Part shown: one piece after another, positions 46,245 to 56,849 of the stretch
How the letters are laid out: the number at the start of each line of letters is the position of its first letter
Position numbering within the stretch: position 1 is the stretch's first letter
Source of the DNA: Novosphingobium sp.
GTDB taxonomy: Bacteria > Pseudomonadota > Alphaproteobacteria > Sphingomonadales > Sphingomonadaceae
Assembly (NCBI GenBank): GCA_017745295.1
Contig: JAGHZR010000021.1
Span: 1 to 64,000, forward strand
DNA length: 64,000 nt
Direction of reading: 5' to 3'
Position numbers and translations under genes: made by a program
The notes under the pieces: generated by a model
Seen by the model: only the letters and a program-made list of their open reading frames with translations
What the model was told of the DNA's origin: nothing
The model's database searches: none

Positions 46245-46978
46245 CAGCCGGTCACTCCGGCATGGGTGCCGTTGCCCTGATCGATGCGGTCGATCAGCCC
46301 GTCCTTGAAGTGGACGATCCGCCGCGCATATTCGGCCATGTCCGGCTCGTGCGTGACCATCAGCACGGTGATCCCGGAATCGCGGTTGAGCGCGGCGAGG
46401 AACTCCATGATCTCCACCGAGCGCTGGCTGTCGAGGTTGCCGGTCGGCTCGTCGGCCAGTAGGACCTCGGGCTGGGTGACGATGGCGCGGGCGATCGCCA
46501 CGCGCTGCTGCTGGCCGCCGGAAAGCTCGCCCGGCGTGTGCCCGGCCCAGTCGGCAAGGCCCACCTTGTCGAGCGCCGCCATCGCTTCCTTGCGGCGGTC
46601 CTGCTTGGCATCGCCCCGGTAGAGCAGCGGCAGCTCGACGTTCTCCAGCGCGGACGTGCGCGCCAGCAGATTGAAGCCCTGGAACACGAAGCCGAGGTAC
46701 TTGCGCCGCAGCAGGGCGCGCTGGTCGCGGTCGAGGTTCTCGACGTGATGGCCATGGAACAGGAACTGCCCGGAAGTCGATACATCGAGGCAGCCGAGTA
46801 TGTTCATCATCGTCGACTTGCCCGAACCCGACGGACCCATCACCGCCACGAAATCGCCCGCCACGATATCGAGATCGACGCCTTTCAGCGCGCGGAAAGC
46901 GGTCTCGCCGCTGCCGAAGACCTTGGTGATCCCGCGCAGCGAGATGATGGGCGATTGGGCGAGATCGGGGCCGCTCAT
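46244..46978 (-). CDS. ABC transporter ATP-binding protein, MacB/LolD-type
   Basis: 244 residues from the ATG at 46978. Walker A GPSGSGKSTMMNILG near residue 48, Q loop FVFQGFNLLART, signature ELSGGQQQRVAIARAI, Walker B VLLADEPTGNLD and H loop VTHEPDMAEYA. It powers a mechanotransmission-type exporter with the permease, adaptor and outer-membrane channel of the same operon. It starts 10 bp after the adaptor stop. Confidence 0.94.
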   Translation of the reverse strand: MSGPDLAQSPIISLRGITKVFGSGETAFRALKGVDLDIVAGDFVAVMGPSGSGKSTMMNILGCLDVSTSGQFLFHGHHVENLDRDQRALLRRKYLGFVFQGFNLLARTSALENVELPLLYRGDAKQDRRKEAMAALDKVGLADWAGHTPGELSGGQQQRVAIARAIVTQPEVLLADEPTGNLDSQRSVEIMEFLAALNRDSGITVLMVTHEPDMAEYARRIVHFKDGLIDRIDQGNGTHAGVTG

Positions 46979-46988
46979 GCCGGTCGCC

Positions 46989-48311
46989 TCAGCTTCCCGA
47001 ACCGGCAAGCTGGCCGGTCACGACCTGCATTCCGGGCTTGAGATCGCCCGAGACCACTTCGGTCTGCTGGCCATTGGTGCTGCCGGTGACAATCTCGATC
47101 GGCTGCGGCGTGCCATCGGCGCCGAGCACGTAGATGGTCTGGCGGGTGCCGCGATCGAGCGTCGCGCTCTTGGCGGCGCGCTGGCCGCGGCGGGGCGGAC
47201 GGAAGCCGATCGCATCGGTCACGCCGCCGCCCTTCTTCTTCGCGCTCGTCTGCGGGGTGAAGGACAGCGTGGCATTGGGGATCAGCAGCACGTTCTGCTT
47301 GTCCGAGGTGACGATATCGGCGGTGGCGGTCATGCCGGGCCGCAGCTTCAGGTCCGCATTCGCGACCGAAAGATCGGCCGCATAGGACACCACCTGCCCG
47401 GTCGTGCTGGTCGTGCTGGCCGAGGAACTGGACGAACTGGCCGAAGAGGCGGTGAGGTTGGAGGCGATCTCGACGCGGGTGATCTTCGCCGGGAAGGTCT
47501 GTCCGGGGAAGGCATCCACGGTGAACTTCGCGCTCTGGCCTTCCTTGACGGTGCCGACGTCGGCCTCGTCGATGGCCACTTCCAGCTTCATCTTGCTGAG
47601 GTCCTCGGCAATCACGAAGAGCGTCGGCGTGTTGAACGAGGAGGCCACGGTCTGGCCGGGATCGACCTGCCGCGCCAGCACCACGCCCGAAACCGGCGAG
47701 ATGATCCGCGCCCGCGCCCGCTGCGTCTGGTTCTGCGCCAGCGAGGCTTCGGCGGCGAGCACATTGGCCTGCGATGTCTTGAGCGCGGCGGCGGCACGCT
47801 GCATGTCGGCGCGGCCCGCCTGAAGTTCGGTCTTCGACGGCACCTTGCCGCCCGACAGCCGCGCGACTTCCTCCAGCCGGGCGAGCTGCGCCTGCGATTC
47901 CGCCAGCGTCGCCCGCGCCTGCTCCACTTGCGCGCGGTTGGCGGCAAGCTGGGCCTGTCCCTGCCGGATCTGGTCCTCGATCTGCTCGGGATCGATCTCG
48001 GCGAGCACCTGCCCCTTCTCCACCCGGTCGTTCACGTCGACGAGGACCTTCACCACCAGACCGGAAAGCTGCGAGCCGACCGTCACCTGGGTGGTCGGCG
48101 CCAGCTTGCCGGTGGCCGAAACGCTGGTGACGAGCTGGCCGCGCTCCGCCTTGGTCGTTGCATAGCCCTGCTTTTCGGCACCGCCGAAGCAGCGCACCAG
48201 CAGCAGCGAGAGCAGCACCAGTACCGCAAGGCCGGTCCAGAACACCCATTTGCGCTGCCAGATCGGCCGCTTGTCCGCGCCCAGGAATTCGTCAAGTTTC
48301 GCGTCGGCCAT
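46989..48311 (-). CDS. Periplasmic adaptor of MacA type
   Basis: 440 residues. N-terminal membrane anchor (WVFWTGLAVLVLLSLLLVRC), lipoyl-like half SATGKLAPTTQVTVGSQLSG, a long coiled-coil hairpin (roughly residues 100-190), second lipoyl half and beta-barrel domain. An unusual low-complexity run of Ser, Ala and Thr (after ASNLT, near residue 290) sits in the barrel region. The adaptor bridges the MacB-type permease and the NodT-type channel. It begins 1 bp after the channel gene stop. Confidence 0.92.
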   Translation of the reverse strand: MADAKLDEFLGADKRPIWQRKWVFWTGLAVLVLLSLLLVRCFGGAEKQGYATTKAERGQLVTSVSATGKLAPTTQVTVGSQLSGLVVKVLVDVNDRVEKGQVLAEIDPEQIEDQIRQGQAQLAANRAQVEQARATLAESQAQLARLEEVARLSGGKVPSKTELQAGRADMQRAAAALKTSQANVLAAEASLAQNQTQRARARIISPVSGVVLARQVDPGQTVASSFNTPTLFVIAEDLSKMKLEVAIDEADVGTVKEGQSAKFTVDAFPGQTFPAKITRVEIASNLTASSASSSSSSASTTSTTGQVVSYAADLSVANADLKLRPGMTATADIVTSDKQNVLLIPNATLSFTPQTSAKKKGGGVTDAIGFRPPRRGQRAAKSATLDRGTRQTIYVLGADGTPQPIEIVTGSTNGQQTEVVSGDLKPGMQVVTGQLAGSGS

Positions 48312-48312
48312 C

Positions 48313-49794
48313 TCAGTTATTTCCCCGGGGCTCGGTTGCCAGCACCGTATAGTCGGAAGACGGGTCCCAGCCGCCGCCGAGCGCGTCGTAGAGCGCGATC
48401 AGCGCGGTGGCGCGGTCGGAGCGCGCCTGCACCAGTCCGTTGCGCGCCGAGATCAGCGCGGATTCCTGCGTGTTGAGTGTGGTGAAGTCGGTCAGGCCCG
48501 AGCGGTACTGCGCCCGCGCCAGCAGCGCCGAATTGTTCGAGGCGTCGAGGGCGATGGCGAACTGCCGCTCCCGCTCCTCGGCCGATTGCAGGGCGACGAC
48601 GGCGTTCTCCACATCCTCCAGCGCCGTCAGCACCGAGGACTTGTAGGCCGCGAAGGCGCCATCCGCCGCCGCGCGGCTGGAGCGGACTTGCGCATTGAGT
48701 CGCCCGGCGTTGAAGATCGCCTGGCTGATTCCGCCGAACAGGCCGCCGGTGATCGTGTCCAGCAGCCCCCCGAAGTTGCCCGCATTGGTGTCGAGGCTGC
48801 CGCTGATGTTGAACTGCGGCAGAAGCTGTGCCTTGGCCACGCCGATCTGCGCGGTGGTGGCGGCAAGCTGGCGCTCCGCCGCGCGCACGTCCGGCCGCTG
48901 GCGCAGGACATTGGCGGGAATGCCGGAACCGACCTGCTCCGGCCCCTTGGGGATCGGTGCCGCCGTGGCCATCACCGGCTTGACCGCGCCCGGCGCCTGC
49001 CCGGTGAGCACCGCGATGCGCGAGACAGCGGCGTTGTACTGCTGCTCGATCTGCGGAATGCCCGCGGCGGTCTGCGCCCGGCTCGCCCGCGCCTGCTCCT
49101 CGTCCACCGAAGAGACGAGGCCCGCCAAGACCCGCCATCCGGCGATCTGGAGGTTGTCGTCCTGAATGGCGAGGCTGGCTCGCGCATTGGCGAGCTGCGC
49201 CTGATAGGCCCGCGCCAGCATGTAGTTGCGCGCGACTTCGCTCTCCACGGTGAGCAGGGTCGTCGCATAGTCGAAGCCCGAAGCCTCGAACTGCGCGCGG
49301 CTCGCTTCCACGGCGCGGCGATTGCCGCCGAACAGGTCGAGCTGGTAGCTGGCGTCGAGGCCGAGCGAAAAGCTGGTGCGCCCGCCCCCGCCGGTGGTGA
49401 TGACGGTGCCGTCGGGCTGCGTCAGCGTCGCTCCGCCGCCGCGCAGCGGTTCGGTGCGGTTGACGCTGCCCGAGCCGCTGACCGAAGGAAACAGCGCCGC
49501 CCGGCTGATGATGAGCGATTCCCGCGCCTGTCGCAGCCGCGCGAGGGCCTGTTCCAGATCGAGATTGGCGGCGGCGGCCTGCTCGACAAGGCCGGTCAGC
49601 ACCGGATCATCGAAATTGCGCCACCAACGCGTCAGGTCCTCGGCCTGCGGCGGCGCCGTGACCGACCACTGGTCCGGCACGCCCAGTTCGGGCGCGCTCC
49701 GGGCCTTGTAATCGGGACCGACCGCGCAGCCTGCCAGCAGGCCTGCCGCGAGCGGAACGAAAAGAAGACGATCGAATCCGGCTCGCAAGATCAT
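48313..49794 (-). CDS. Outer-membrane efflux lipoprotein, NodT family
   Basis: 493 residues from the ATG at 49794, with GGAG upstream. Lipobox PLAAGLLAGCAVGPDY gives a lipidated Cys near residue 22. TolC-like repeats follow (ANLDLEQALARLRQARESL, then VESEVARNYMLARAYQAQ), and the RQRPDVRAAERQLAA motif is a NodT/OprM hallmark. It forms the trimeric exit duct. First gene of the operon channel-adaptor-ATPase-permease-fabI, divergent from a LysR regulator 143 bp away. Confidence 0.94.
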   Translation of the reverse strand: MILRAGFDRLLFVPLAAGLLAGCAVGPDYKARSAPELGVPDQWSVTAPPQAEDLTRWWRNFDDPVLTGLVEQAAAANLDLEQALARLRQARESLIISRAALFPSVSGSGSVNRTEPLRGGGATLTQPDGTVITTGGGGRTSFSLGLDASYQLDLFGGNRRAVEASRAQFEASGFDYATTLLTVESEVARNYMLARAYQAQLANARASLAIQDDNLQIAGWRVLAGLVSSVDEEQARASRAQTAAGIPQIEQQYNAAVSRIAVLTGQAPGAVKPVMATAAPIPKGPEQVGSGIPANVLRQRPDVRAAERQLAATTAQIGVAKAQLLPQFNISGSLDTNAGNFGGLLDTITGGLFGGISQAIFNAGRLNAQVRSSRAAADGAFAAYKSSVLTALEDVENAVVALQSAEERERQFAIALDASNNSALLARAQYRSGLTDFTTLNTQESALISARNGLVQARSDRATALIALYDALGGGWDPSSDYTVLATEPRGNN

Positions 49795-49922
49795 CGGGCT
49801 CCAGGTGATCCCTCGACGAAGTGCGAAGATGATCTGGTTTGAGAACAAAGGTCAATAAAAAGCTGCGCCGATACAAAGTCTTGTCGGATCCTGATGTTCC
49901 CGCTGATTTTTCGAGGAATCCG

Positions 49923-49935
49923 CATGACAGTCATG
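49923..49935. promoter_or_regulatory. Small palindrome in front of the LysR gene
   Basis: CATGAC-A-GTCATG lies 2 bp before the LysR start and within the divergent region to the efflux operon. It could be the LysR protein's own operator, but it contains no standard T-N11-A spacing that I can confirm. Confidence 0.3.
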
Positions 49936-49937
49936 AT

Positions 49938-50846
49938 ATGCGCGCATCGATGCACCGCGAACATCTCGCCGACCTGACCGCCTTCATCGCCGTTGCCGAC
50001 GAGGGCAGCTTCACCCGCGCCGCCGCCAAGCTGGGTTCCTCGCAATCGGCGCTCAGTCATACGATCCGGCGTCTGGAATCGCGGCTCGGGGTGCGGCTGC
50101 TCTCGCGCACCACCCGCGCGGTCTCGCCCACCGAGGCGGGCGAGCGCCTGCTCGCCACCCTGCGCCCGGCGATGGACGAGATCGCCATGGGCCTCGCCAC
50201 CGTCAGCGAGCTGCGCGACAAGCCGGCGGGCACCGTGCGCCTGACCGCCTCGGAGCACGCCGCCCATTCCGTGATCTGGCCAGTGCTTCGCGACTTCCTG
50301 CCGCTCTATCCCGAGATCAACGTCGAGCTGAACATCGATCCCGGCTTCGTGGACATCGTCGCCGAGCGCTTCGACGCGGGCGTTCGCCTCGGCGAATCGA
50401 TCGCGCGGGACATGATCGCCGTGCGCATCGGCCCGCACGCCCGGCTCGTGCCGGTGGCCGCGCCGGACTACATCGCGCGGCGCGGCATTCCCGAGACCCC
50501 GCACGACCTTGCCGCGCACCGGTGCATCAACTTGCGCTTCCGCACGCGGGGCAGCATCTTCGCCTGGGAGTTCGAGAAAGACGGCCGCGAACTCAACGTC
50601 CGCGTCGACGGCCAGCTGACTTTCGACAGCATGGCGATGATCCTGCAAGCCGCGCTGGACGGCGCCGGGATCGCCATGATGATGGACACTTACGCCAAGC
50701 CGCACATCGACGCCGGACGCCTGGTGCCCCTGCTCGACGACTGGTGCCAGCCGTTCTCGGGCTACCACCTCTACTACCCCAGCCGCCGCCAGCCCTCCGC
50801 CGCCTTCCGCCTGCTGGTGGACGCCTTGCGCTATCGCGGCGAGTAG
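49938..50846 (+). CDS. LysR-family transcriptional regulator
   Basis: 302 residues from the ATG at 49938; ATG 49950 (MHREHLADL) is also possible. The N-terminal helix-turn-helix runs LADLTAFIAVADEGSFTRAA and continues to AVSPTEAGERLL. The LysR substrate domain follows (GTVRLTASEHAAHSVIWPVL). The binding pocket sequence FDAGVRLGESIARDMIAVRI places it in the large CrgA/DhcR-like group. By position it may control the divergent efflux-fabI operon; the effector is unknown. Confidence 0.9.
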   Translation: MRASMHREHLADLTAFIAVADEGSFTRAAAKLGSSQSALSHTIRRLESRLGVRLLSRTTRAVSPTEAGERLLATLRPAMDEIAMGLATVSELRDKPAGTVRLTASEHAAHSVIWPVLRDFLPLYPEINVELNIDPGFVDIVAERFDAGVRLGESIARDMIAVRIGPHARLVPVAAPDYIARRGIPETPHDLAAHRCINLRFRTRGSIFAWEFEKDGRELNVRVDGQLTFDSMAMILQAALDGAGIAMMMDTYAKPHIDAGRLVPLLDDWCQPFSGYHLYYPSRRQPSAAFRLLVDALRYRGE

Positions 50847-50949
50847 CGCCTTGTCGCCTACCGGAGAAGCTGCGCGGGGCTTGTCAGCGAACCGTTGTTA
50901 GCGCTACCTGACCCTGAAAAGAACGTCCCATGGGAGTGGACCGGAAGCG

Positions 50950-51804
50950 ATGATCGATCTCAAGGCACACGGCTATCGGCTGGAACTGGCCCCTGAACGC
51001 GGCGGCTCCGTGCTGCGGCTGGACTGGCGCGGCGAGGCGCTGATGCGGCCGGTCTGCGGGGAGACGATCTTCGATGTCGCCAGCTTCCCGCTGGTGCCCT
51101 TCTCCAACCGCATCGCGCGCGGGCGCTTCAATACCGGCGCGCGCAAGGGCACGATCGCCCCGAACTTTCCCGGCTCCGACCACCCCCACCCGCTCCACGG
51201 CTTCGGCTGGCTTTCGGCGTGGGACGTGGTGGAGCAGAGCGAAACCCAGGCCGTTCTCGAACACGCCTACCCCGGCGGCGAATGGCCCTGGCCCTACCGC
51301 GCGCGGCAGACCTTCGAACTCGGGGAGGACGGCGTGAAAACGGCGCTTTCGATCACCAATCTCGGTGAGGCGCCTATGCCCGCCGGGCTGGGCTTCCACC
51401 CCTATTTCCCGCGCGATGCGACGACCCTCTATCGCGGGCTGCACCACGGCGAGTGGTACAACACTCCCGACTGCCTGCCGAGTTCGCTCGACGAACACGA
51501 AGAGGCCATCGACTGGTGGCAGGGCGCGCCGGTCGGCAGCCGCGCGGTCGACACCGCCTATACCGGACGCGAGGGTGCGCTCGAAATCGACTGGCCCGCG
51601 CGCGGCCTCGGCCTGACGATCGCGCCTTCGCGGGAACTGACGACCACCGTGGTCTTCACGCCCGAGGGACAGGACTATTTCTGCGTCGAGCCGGTCAGCC
51701 ACGCCACCGATGCGATCAACCGCGCGCCGGAAACGATGCTCTGGCTGGAACCCGGCGAGACCGCCGAAGTGAGCATGACGATCGCGGGGCGCCTGCTGAG
51801 CTGA
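50950..51804 (+). CDS. Aldose 1-epimerase family protein
   Basis: 284 residues. Galactose-mutarotase fold: opening LKAHGYRLELAPERGGSVLR, the catalytic-site His region HPHPLHGFGWLSAWDV and FHPYFPRDATTLYRG, with the late Glu in FCVEPVSHATDAINR. It should interconvert sugar anomers; subgroup members act on galactose, glucose or hexose-6-phosphates. No sugar-pathway genes lie nearby. It converges on hutC, with 2 bp between the stops. Confidence 0.85.
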   Translation: MIDLKAHGYRLELAPERGGSVLRLDWRGEALMRPVCGETIFDVASFPLVPFSNRIARGRFNTGARKGTIAPNFPGSDHPHPLHGFGWLSAWDVVEQSETQAVLEHAYPGGEWPWPYRARQTFELGEDGVKTALSITNLGEAPMPAGLGFHPYFPRDATTLYRGLHHGEWYNTPDCLPSSLDEHEEAIDWWQGAPVGSRAVDTAYTGREGALEIDWPARGLGLTIAPSRELTTTVVFTPEGQDYFCVEPVSHATDAINRAPETMLWLEPGETAEVSMTIAGRLLS

Positions 51805-51806
51805 AA

Positions 51807-52519
51807 TCAGCCTTCGCGGCGGGCGCCCGGTCCGAAGTGCGCGGTCAGTTCGTAGGCCCCGGCGACGAAAAGCTGGCGGACATACGTGATCGGCTCCGAG
51901 CCGCGCCAGGTCTTGCGCGCCACGCAGAGGCATGGCTCGCCCGGCTCCACCGCCAGCGCACGCGCCTCGACGGCGCTGGCGCCGGCCGCGGTGATATGGG
52001 CGTCGGCCTCGGTCCAGGGGACGTGTTCCAGCAGCCAGGTGCCGGGCGAGGAACCGGTGAAGTCCGCCGCCGATATCTCCGGCACGGCGGCGACGTTCAC
52101 GAAGCGGTGTTCCCACGCAAAGGGGGTGCCGTCGGCGAAATGCACGCCTTCCAGTTCGAGCAGCGGCACCGCGCGGTCCACTTTCCACTCCAACCGTGCC
52201 TGCCCGCCGGTCAGTTCACGCCGCAGGCCGAGATCGAAGCGATAGGCCTGTCCGCGCTCGGCCACTTGCGCGCCGATATCGGGAATATCCATGGCCATCG
52301 CGTGGACGCGCGGCCGGGCGACGAACGTGCCCGCCTTCTTGCGCCGGTCCACCAGACCCGCGGTGGCGAGCGCGGTCAGCGCCTTGTTCACCGTCATGCG
52401 CGCGCAGTCGTAATCCGCCATCAGCACCTGCTCGGTCGGCAGGCGCGCGCCGGGAGCCAACGCGCCGGAAAGGATGCGCGTCTCGAAATCCTGACGGATG
52501 CGTTCGTGGAGCGGTAAGT

Positions 52520-52523
<4 letters not shown>
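51807..52523 (-). CDS. hutC: Histidine utilisation repressor
   Basis: 238 residues from a GTG at 52523, overlapping the hutF stop (GTGA). GntR-type winged helix (LPTEQVLMADYDCARMTVNK) and UTRA ligand domain (KVDRAVPLLELEGVHFADGT, TYVRQLFVAGAYELTAHF). HutC releases its operator when urocanate binds. The genes around it are all hut genes, and a HutC-like site lies in the divergent region at 53915-53924. Confidence 0.93.
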
Positions 52524-53890
<1,367 letters not shown>

Positions 53891-53914
53891 GGCGGGAAGC
53901 TCCTTCGCTATTTT

Positions 53915-53924
53915 GTCTATACAT
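53915..53924. promoter_or_regulatory. HutC-type operator between hutF and hutI
   Basis: TGTCTATACA, within TTTTGTCTATACATT, matches the TGTATATACA form expected for HutC with one deviation. It lies 25 bp before hutF and 49 bp before hutI, in the only AT-rich stretch of an 82-bp gap, where repression would shut both arms. AGGAGG precedes hutI (53957-53962). Confidence 0.7.
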
Positions 53925-53972
53925 TAAATGAGGCCGATGCAATAACCGGGGCAACAGGAGGATCGACTCGTC

Positions 53973-55172
53973 ATGCGCTGCGACAGGCTCTGGAGAAATG
54001 CCCGGCTGGCCACGATGACGGGCGACTCGATGGGCGTAACGGAAAAGGGCGTGATTGCGTCGCAGGGCGGCCTGATCTTGTACGCCGGTCCGGAGACGGA
54101 AGCGCGCCCCTTCGACGCCGCCGAAACGATCGACTGCGCAGGCCGCTGGATCACGCCGGGCCTGATCGACTGCCACACCCACCTCGTCTTCGGCGGCGAT
54201 CGCTCGCGCGAGTTCGAACTGCGGCTGGAGGGCGCCTCCTACGAGGAAATCGCCCGTGCCGGAGGCGGCATAGTCTCGACCATGAAGGCCACGCGCGCCG
54301 CCAGCGAGGACGATCTGGTCGCCTCCGCCCTGCCCCGGCTCGATGCACTGATCGCCGAGGGCGTTACCACCGTCGAAGTGAAGTCGGGCTACGGCCTCGA
54401 CCTCGCCAGCGAACTCAAGATGCTGCGCGCCGCGCGGCGGCTGGGCGAAGTGCACCCGGTGCGGATCGTCACCACTTTCCTCGGCGCCCATGCACTGCCT
54501 CCGGAGTTCGCAGGCGATGCGGAGGGCTACATCGACCACATCTGCGAGGTCATGCTCCCCGCCGTGGCCGAGGCCGAGCTTGCCGACGCGGTGGATGCCT
54601 TCTGCGAGGGCATCGGCTTCTCGCCCGCCCAGACCGAGCGCCTGTTCCGCGCCGCCGAGGCCCACGGACTGCCGGTAAAGCTCCACGCCGAGCAACTTTC
54701 CAACCTCCACGGCGGCGGCCTCGCCGCGCGTCATAACGCCCTCTCGGCGGACCATCTGGAGCACCTCGACAGCGCAGGCATTGCCGCCATGGCCGCCTCC
54801 GGTACCGTCGCCACGCTGCTGCCGGGCGCCTACTACTTCTGCCGCGAGACCGTGCTGCCGCCGGTCGACGCACTGCGCGAGGCGCGCGTGCCGATCGCGC
54901 TCGCGACCGACTGTAACCCCGGCACCTCGCCGCTCACCTCGCTGCTGCTGGCGATGAACATGGGCGCGACGCTGTTCCGCCTCACCGTGCCCGAATGCCT
55001 CGCCGCCGTGACGCGCAATGCCGCGCAGGCGCTGGGGCTTTCCCACCGGCTCGGCACGCTCGCCCCCGGCAAGGCCTGCGACCTTGCGATCTGGGACATC
55101 GAGCGCCCGGCCGACCTCGTTTACCGCATGGGCTTCAATCCGCTCCATGCGCGCATCTGGAGTGGACAATGA
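53973..55172 (+). CDS. hutI: Imidazolonepropionase
   Basis: 399 residues. Hydrolyses 4-imidazolone-5-propionate to N-formimidoyl-glutamate. Metal-dependent amidohydrolase with ITPGLIDCHTHLVFGGDRSREF, EVKSGYGLDL, FLGAHALPPEF and ALATDCNPGTS. First gene of the plus-strand hut arm; hutH starts inside its stop (ATGA). Confidence 0.97.
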   Translation: MRCDRLWRNARLATMTGDSMGVTEKGVIASQGGLILYAGPETEARPFDAAETIDCAGRWITPGLIDCHTHLVFGGDRSREFELRLEGASYEEIARAGGGIVSTMKATRAASEDDLVASALPRLDALIAEGVTTVEVKSGYGLDLASELKMLRAARRLGEVHPVRIVTTFLGAHALPPEFAGDAEGYIDHICEVMLPAVAEAELADAVDAFCEGIGFSPAQTERLFRAAEAHGLPVKLHAEQLSNLHGGGLAARHNALSADHLEHLDSAGIAAMAASGTVATLLPGAYYFCRETVLPPVDALREARVPIALATDCNPGTSPLTSLLLAMNMGATLFRLTVPECLAAVTRNAAQALGLSHRLGTLAPGKACDLAIWDIERPADLVYRMGFNPLHARIWSGQ

Positions 55173-56698
55173 ACGACATCCTTCTCACGCCCGGAGACGT
55201 GAGCCTCGCCGCATGGCGCGCGGTCTATCGCGGCGCGGGCGTGAAGCTCGACCCGGCCAGCGCCCCGCGCGTGGCGACAAGCGCCGCCGCCGTTGCCCGC
55301 ATCCTGGCAAAGGGCGAACCGGTCTACGGCATCAACACCGGCTTCGGTAAGCTCGCCAGCGTGCGCATCGGCGACGAGGACCTCGCCACGCTCCAGCGCA
55401 ACATCGTGCTCAGCCACGCCGCGGGCACGGGCGAGTCTTCGCCGGTGCCGGTGATCCGCCTGATGATGGCGCTGAAGCTCGCCAGCCTCGCGCAAGGCGC
55501 CTCGGGCGTGCGCCCCGAGACCGTCGCCCTGCTCGAAGCGATGCTGGCCAAGGGATTGACCCCGGTGGTGCCCTCGCAAGGTTCGGTCGGCGCCAGCGGC
55601 GACCTCGCCCCGCTTTCGCACATGGCCGCGACGATGATCGGCGTGGGCGAGGTCGTGCTCGCAGGCGAGCGCCTGCCCGCCGCCGAGGCCCTTGCCCGCG
55701 CCGGTCTCGCGCCGCTCGAACTCGGGCCGAAGGAAGGCCTCGCGCTGCTCAACGGCACCCAGTTCTCCACCGCCAATGCGCTGGCCGGGCTGTTCGAGGC
55801 GGAACTGCTGTTCCGCTCCGCCCTCGTCACCGGTGCGCTTTCCACCGAGGCGGCCAAAGGCTCCGACACACCGTTCGACCCGCGCATCCACGCGCTGCGC
55901 CGCCATCGCGGCCAGATCGAGGTGGCCGATGCCCTGCGCGGGTTGATGGCCGGCAGCGCCATCCGCGCCAGCCATGTCGAGAACGACGCCCGCGTGCAGG
56001 ACCCCTATTGCCTGCGCTGTCAGCCGCAAGTCATGGGCGCCGCGCTCGACGTGCTGCGCCAGGCGGCAACGACGCTGGAGATCGAGGCCAACGGCGTTTC
56101 CGACAATCCGCTGATCTTCCCGGAAGCCGACGAAGCCCTCTCGGGCGGCAACTTCCATGCCGAGCCGGTCGCCTTCGCCGCCGACATGATCGCGCTGGCC
56201 GTCTGCGAAATCGGCTCGATCTCCGAACGCCGTATCGCCATGCTGGTCGACCCGGCGCTGTCCGGCCTGCCTGCCTTCCTGACACCGCGCCCCGGCCTCA
56301 ATTCGGGCTTCATGATCCCGCAAGTGACCGCCGCCGCGCTGGTCTCCGAGAACAAGCAGAAGGCCTATCCGGCTTCTGTCGATTCGATCCCGACTTCGGC
56401 CAATCAGGAAGACCACGTTTCGATGGCCGCCCACGGCGCCCGCCGCCTGCTCTCGATGGTGGAGAACGCGACGGCGGTGATCGGCATCGAACTCCTCGCC
56501 GCCGCGCAGGGGATCGAATTCCACGCACCGCTCGCCTCCAGTACCTGGCTCGAAGCCGCACGCGGGGTGCTGCGCAGCGAGGTCCCCGCACTGGACGACG
56601 ACCGCCATTTCCACCCGGACATGGAAGCCGCGAACCTGTTGATCCGCTCCGGCGCACTGGCGGATACGGCGGCGGACCTGCTCCCGGCGATTTCGTGA
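55169..56698 (+). CDS. hutH: Histidine ammonia-lyase
   Basis: 509 residues. Deaminates histidine to urocanate. The MIO cofactor forms from Ala142-Ser143-Gly144 in SQGSVGASGDLAPLSH, exactly the usual position. YGINTGFGKLASVRI and QDPYCLRCQPQVMGA are family motifs. It overlaps hutI by 4 bp. An inverted-repeat element and 151 bp separate it from hutG, a break in an otherwise tight operon. Confidence 0.98.
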   Translation: MNDILLTPGDVSLAAWRAVYRGAGVKLDPASAPRVATSAAAVARILAKGEPVYGINTGFGKLASVRIGDEDLATLQRNIVLSHAAGTGESSPVPVIRLMMALKLASLAQGASGVRPETVALLEAMLAKGLTPVVPSQGSVGASGDLAPLSHMAATMIGVGEVVLAGERLPAAEALARAGLAPLELGPKEGLALLNGTQFSTANALAGLFEAELLFRSALVTGALSTEAAKGSDTPFDPRIHALRRHRGQIEVADALRGLMAGSAIRASHVENDARVQDPYCLRCQPQVMGAALDVLRQAATTLEIEANGVSDNPLIFPEADEALSGGNFHAEPVAFAADMIALAVCEIGSISERRIAMLVDPALSGLPAFLTPRPGLNSGFMIPQVTAAALVSENKQKAYPASVDSIPTSANQEDHVSMAAHGARRLLSMVENATAVIGIELLAAAQGIEFHAPLASSTWLEAARGVLRSEVPALDDDRHFHPDMEAANLLIRSGALADTAADLLPAIS

Positions 56699-56723
56699 TG
56701 AACCACGCTCCCGCCCCAATCTT

Positions 56724-56808
56724 CGTCATTGCGAGGAGGCGAAGCCGACGCGGCAATCCAGAGCGGCTCTGCGCGACTCTGGATTGCTTCGCTACACTCG
56801 CAATGACG
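56724..56808. repeat. Inverted-repeat element, family B copy 2, inside the hut operon
   Basis: The outer arms CGTCATTGCGAGGAGGCG (56724-56741) and the inner GCAATCCAGAG (56753-56763) pair with CTCTGGATTGC and CACTCGCAATGACG on the right (56777-56808). The right arm is nearly identical to that of the copy at 16259-16336; the left arm has an insert of about 9 nt. It starts 25 bp after hutH and ends 41 bp before hutG. Confidence 0.8.
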
Positions 56809-56849
56809 AGGAAGGGGTTGGGAACAAGGATCGGCGGAGAGCAACGCGC

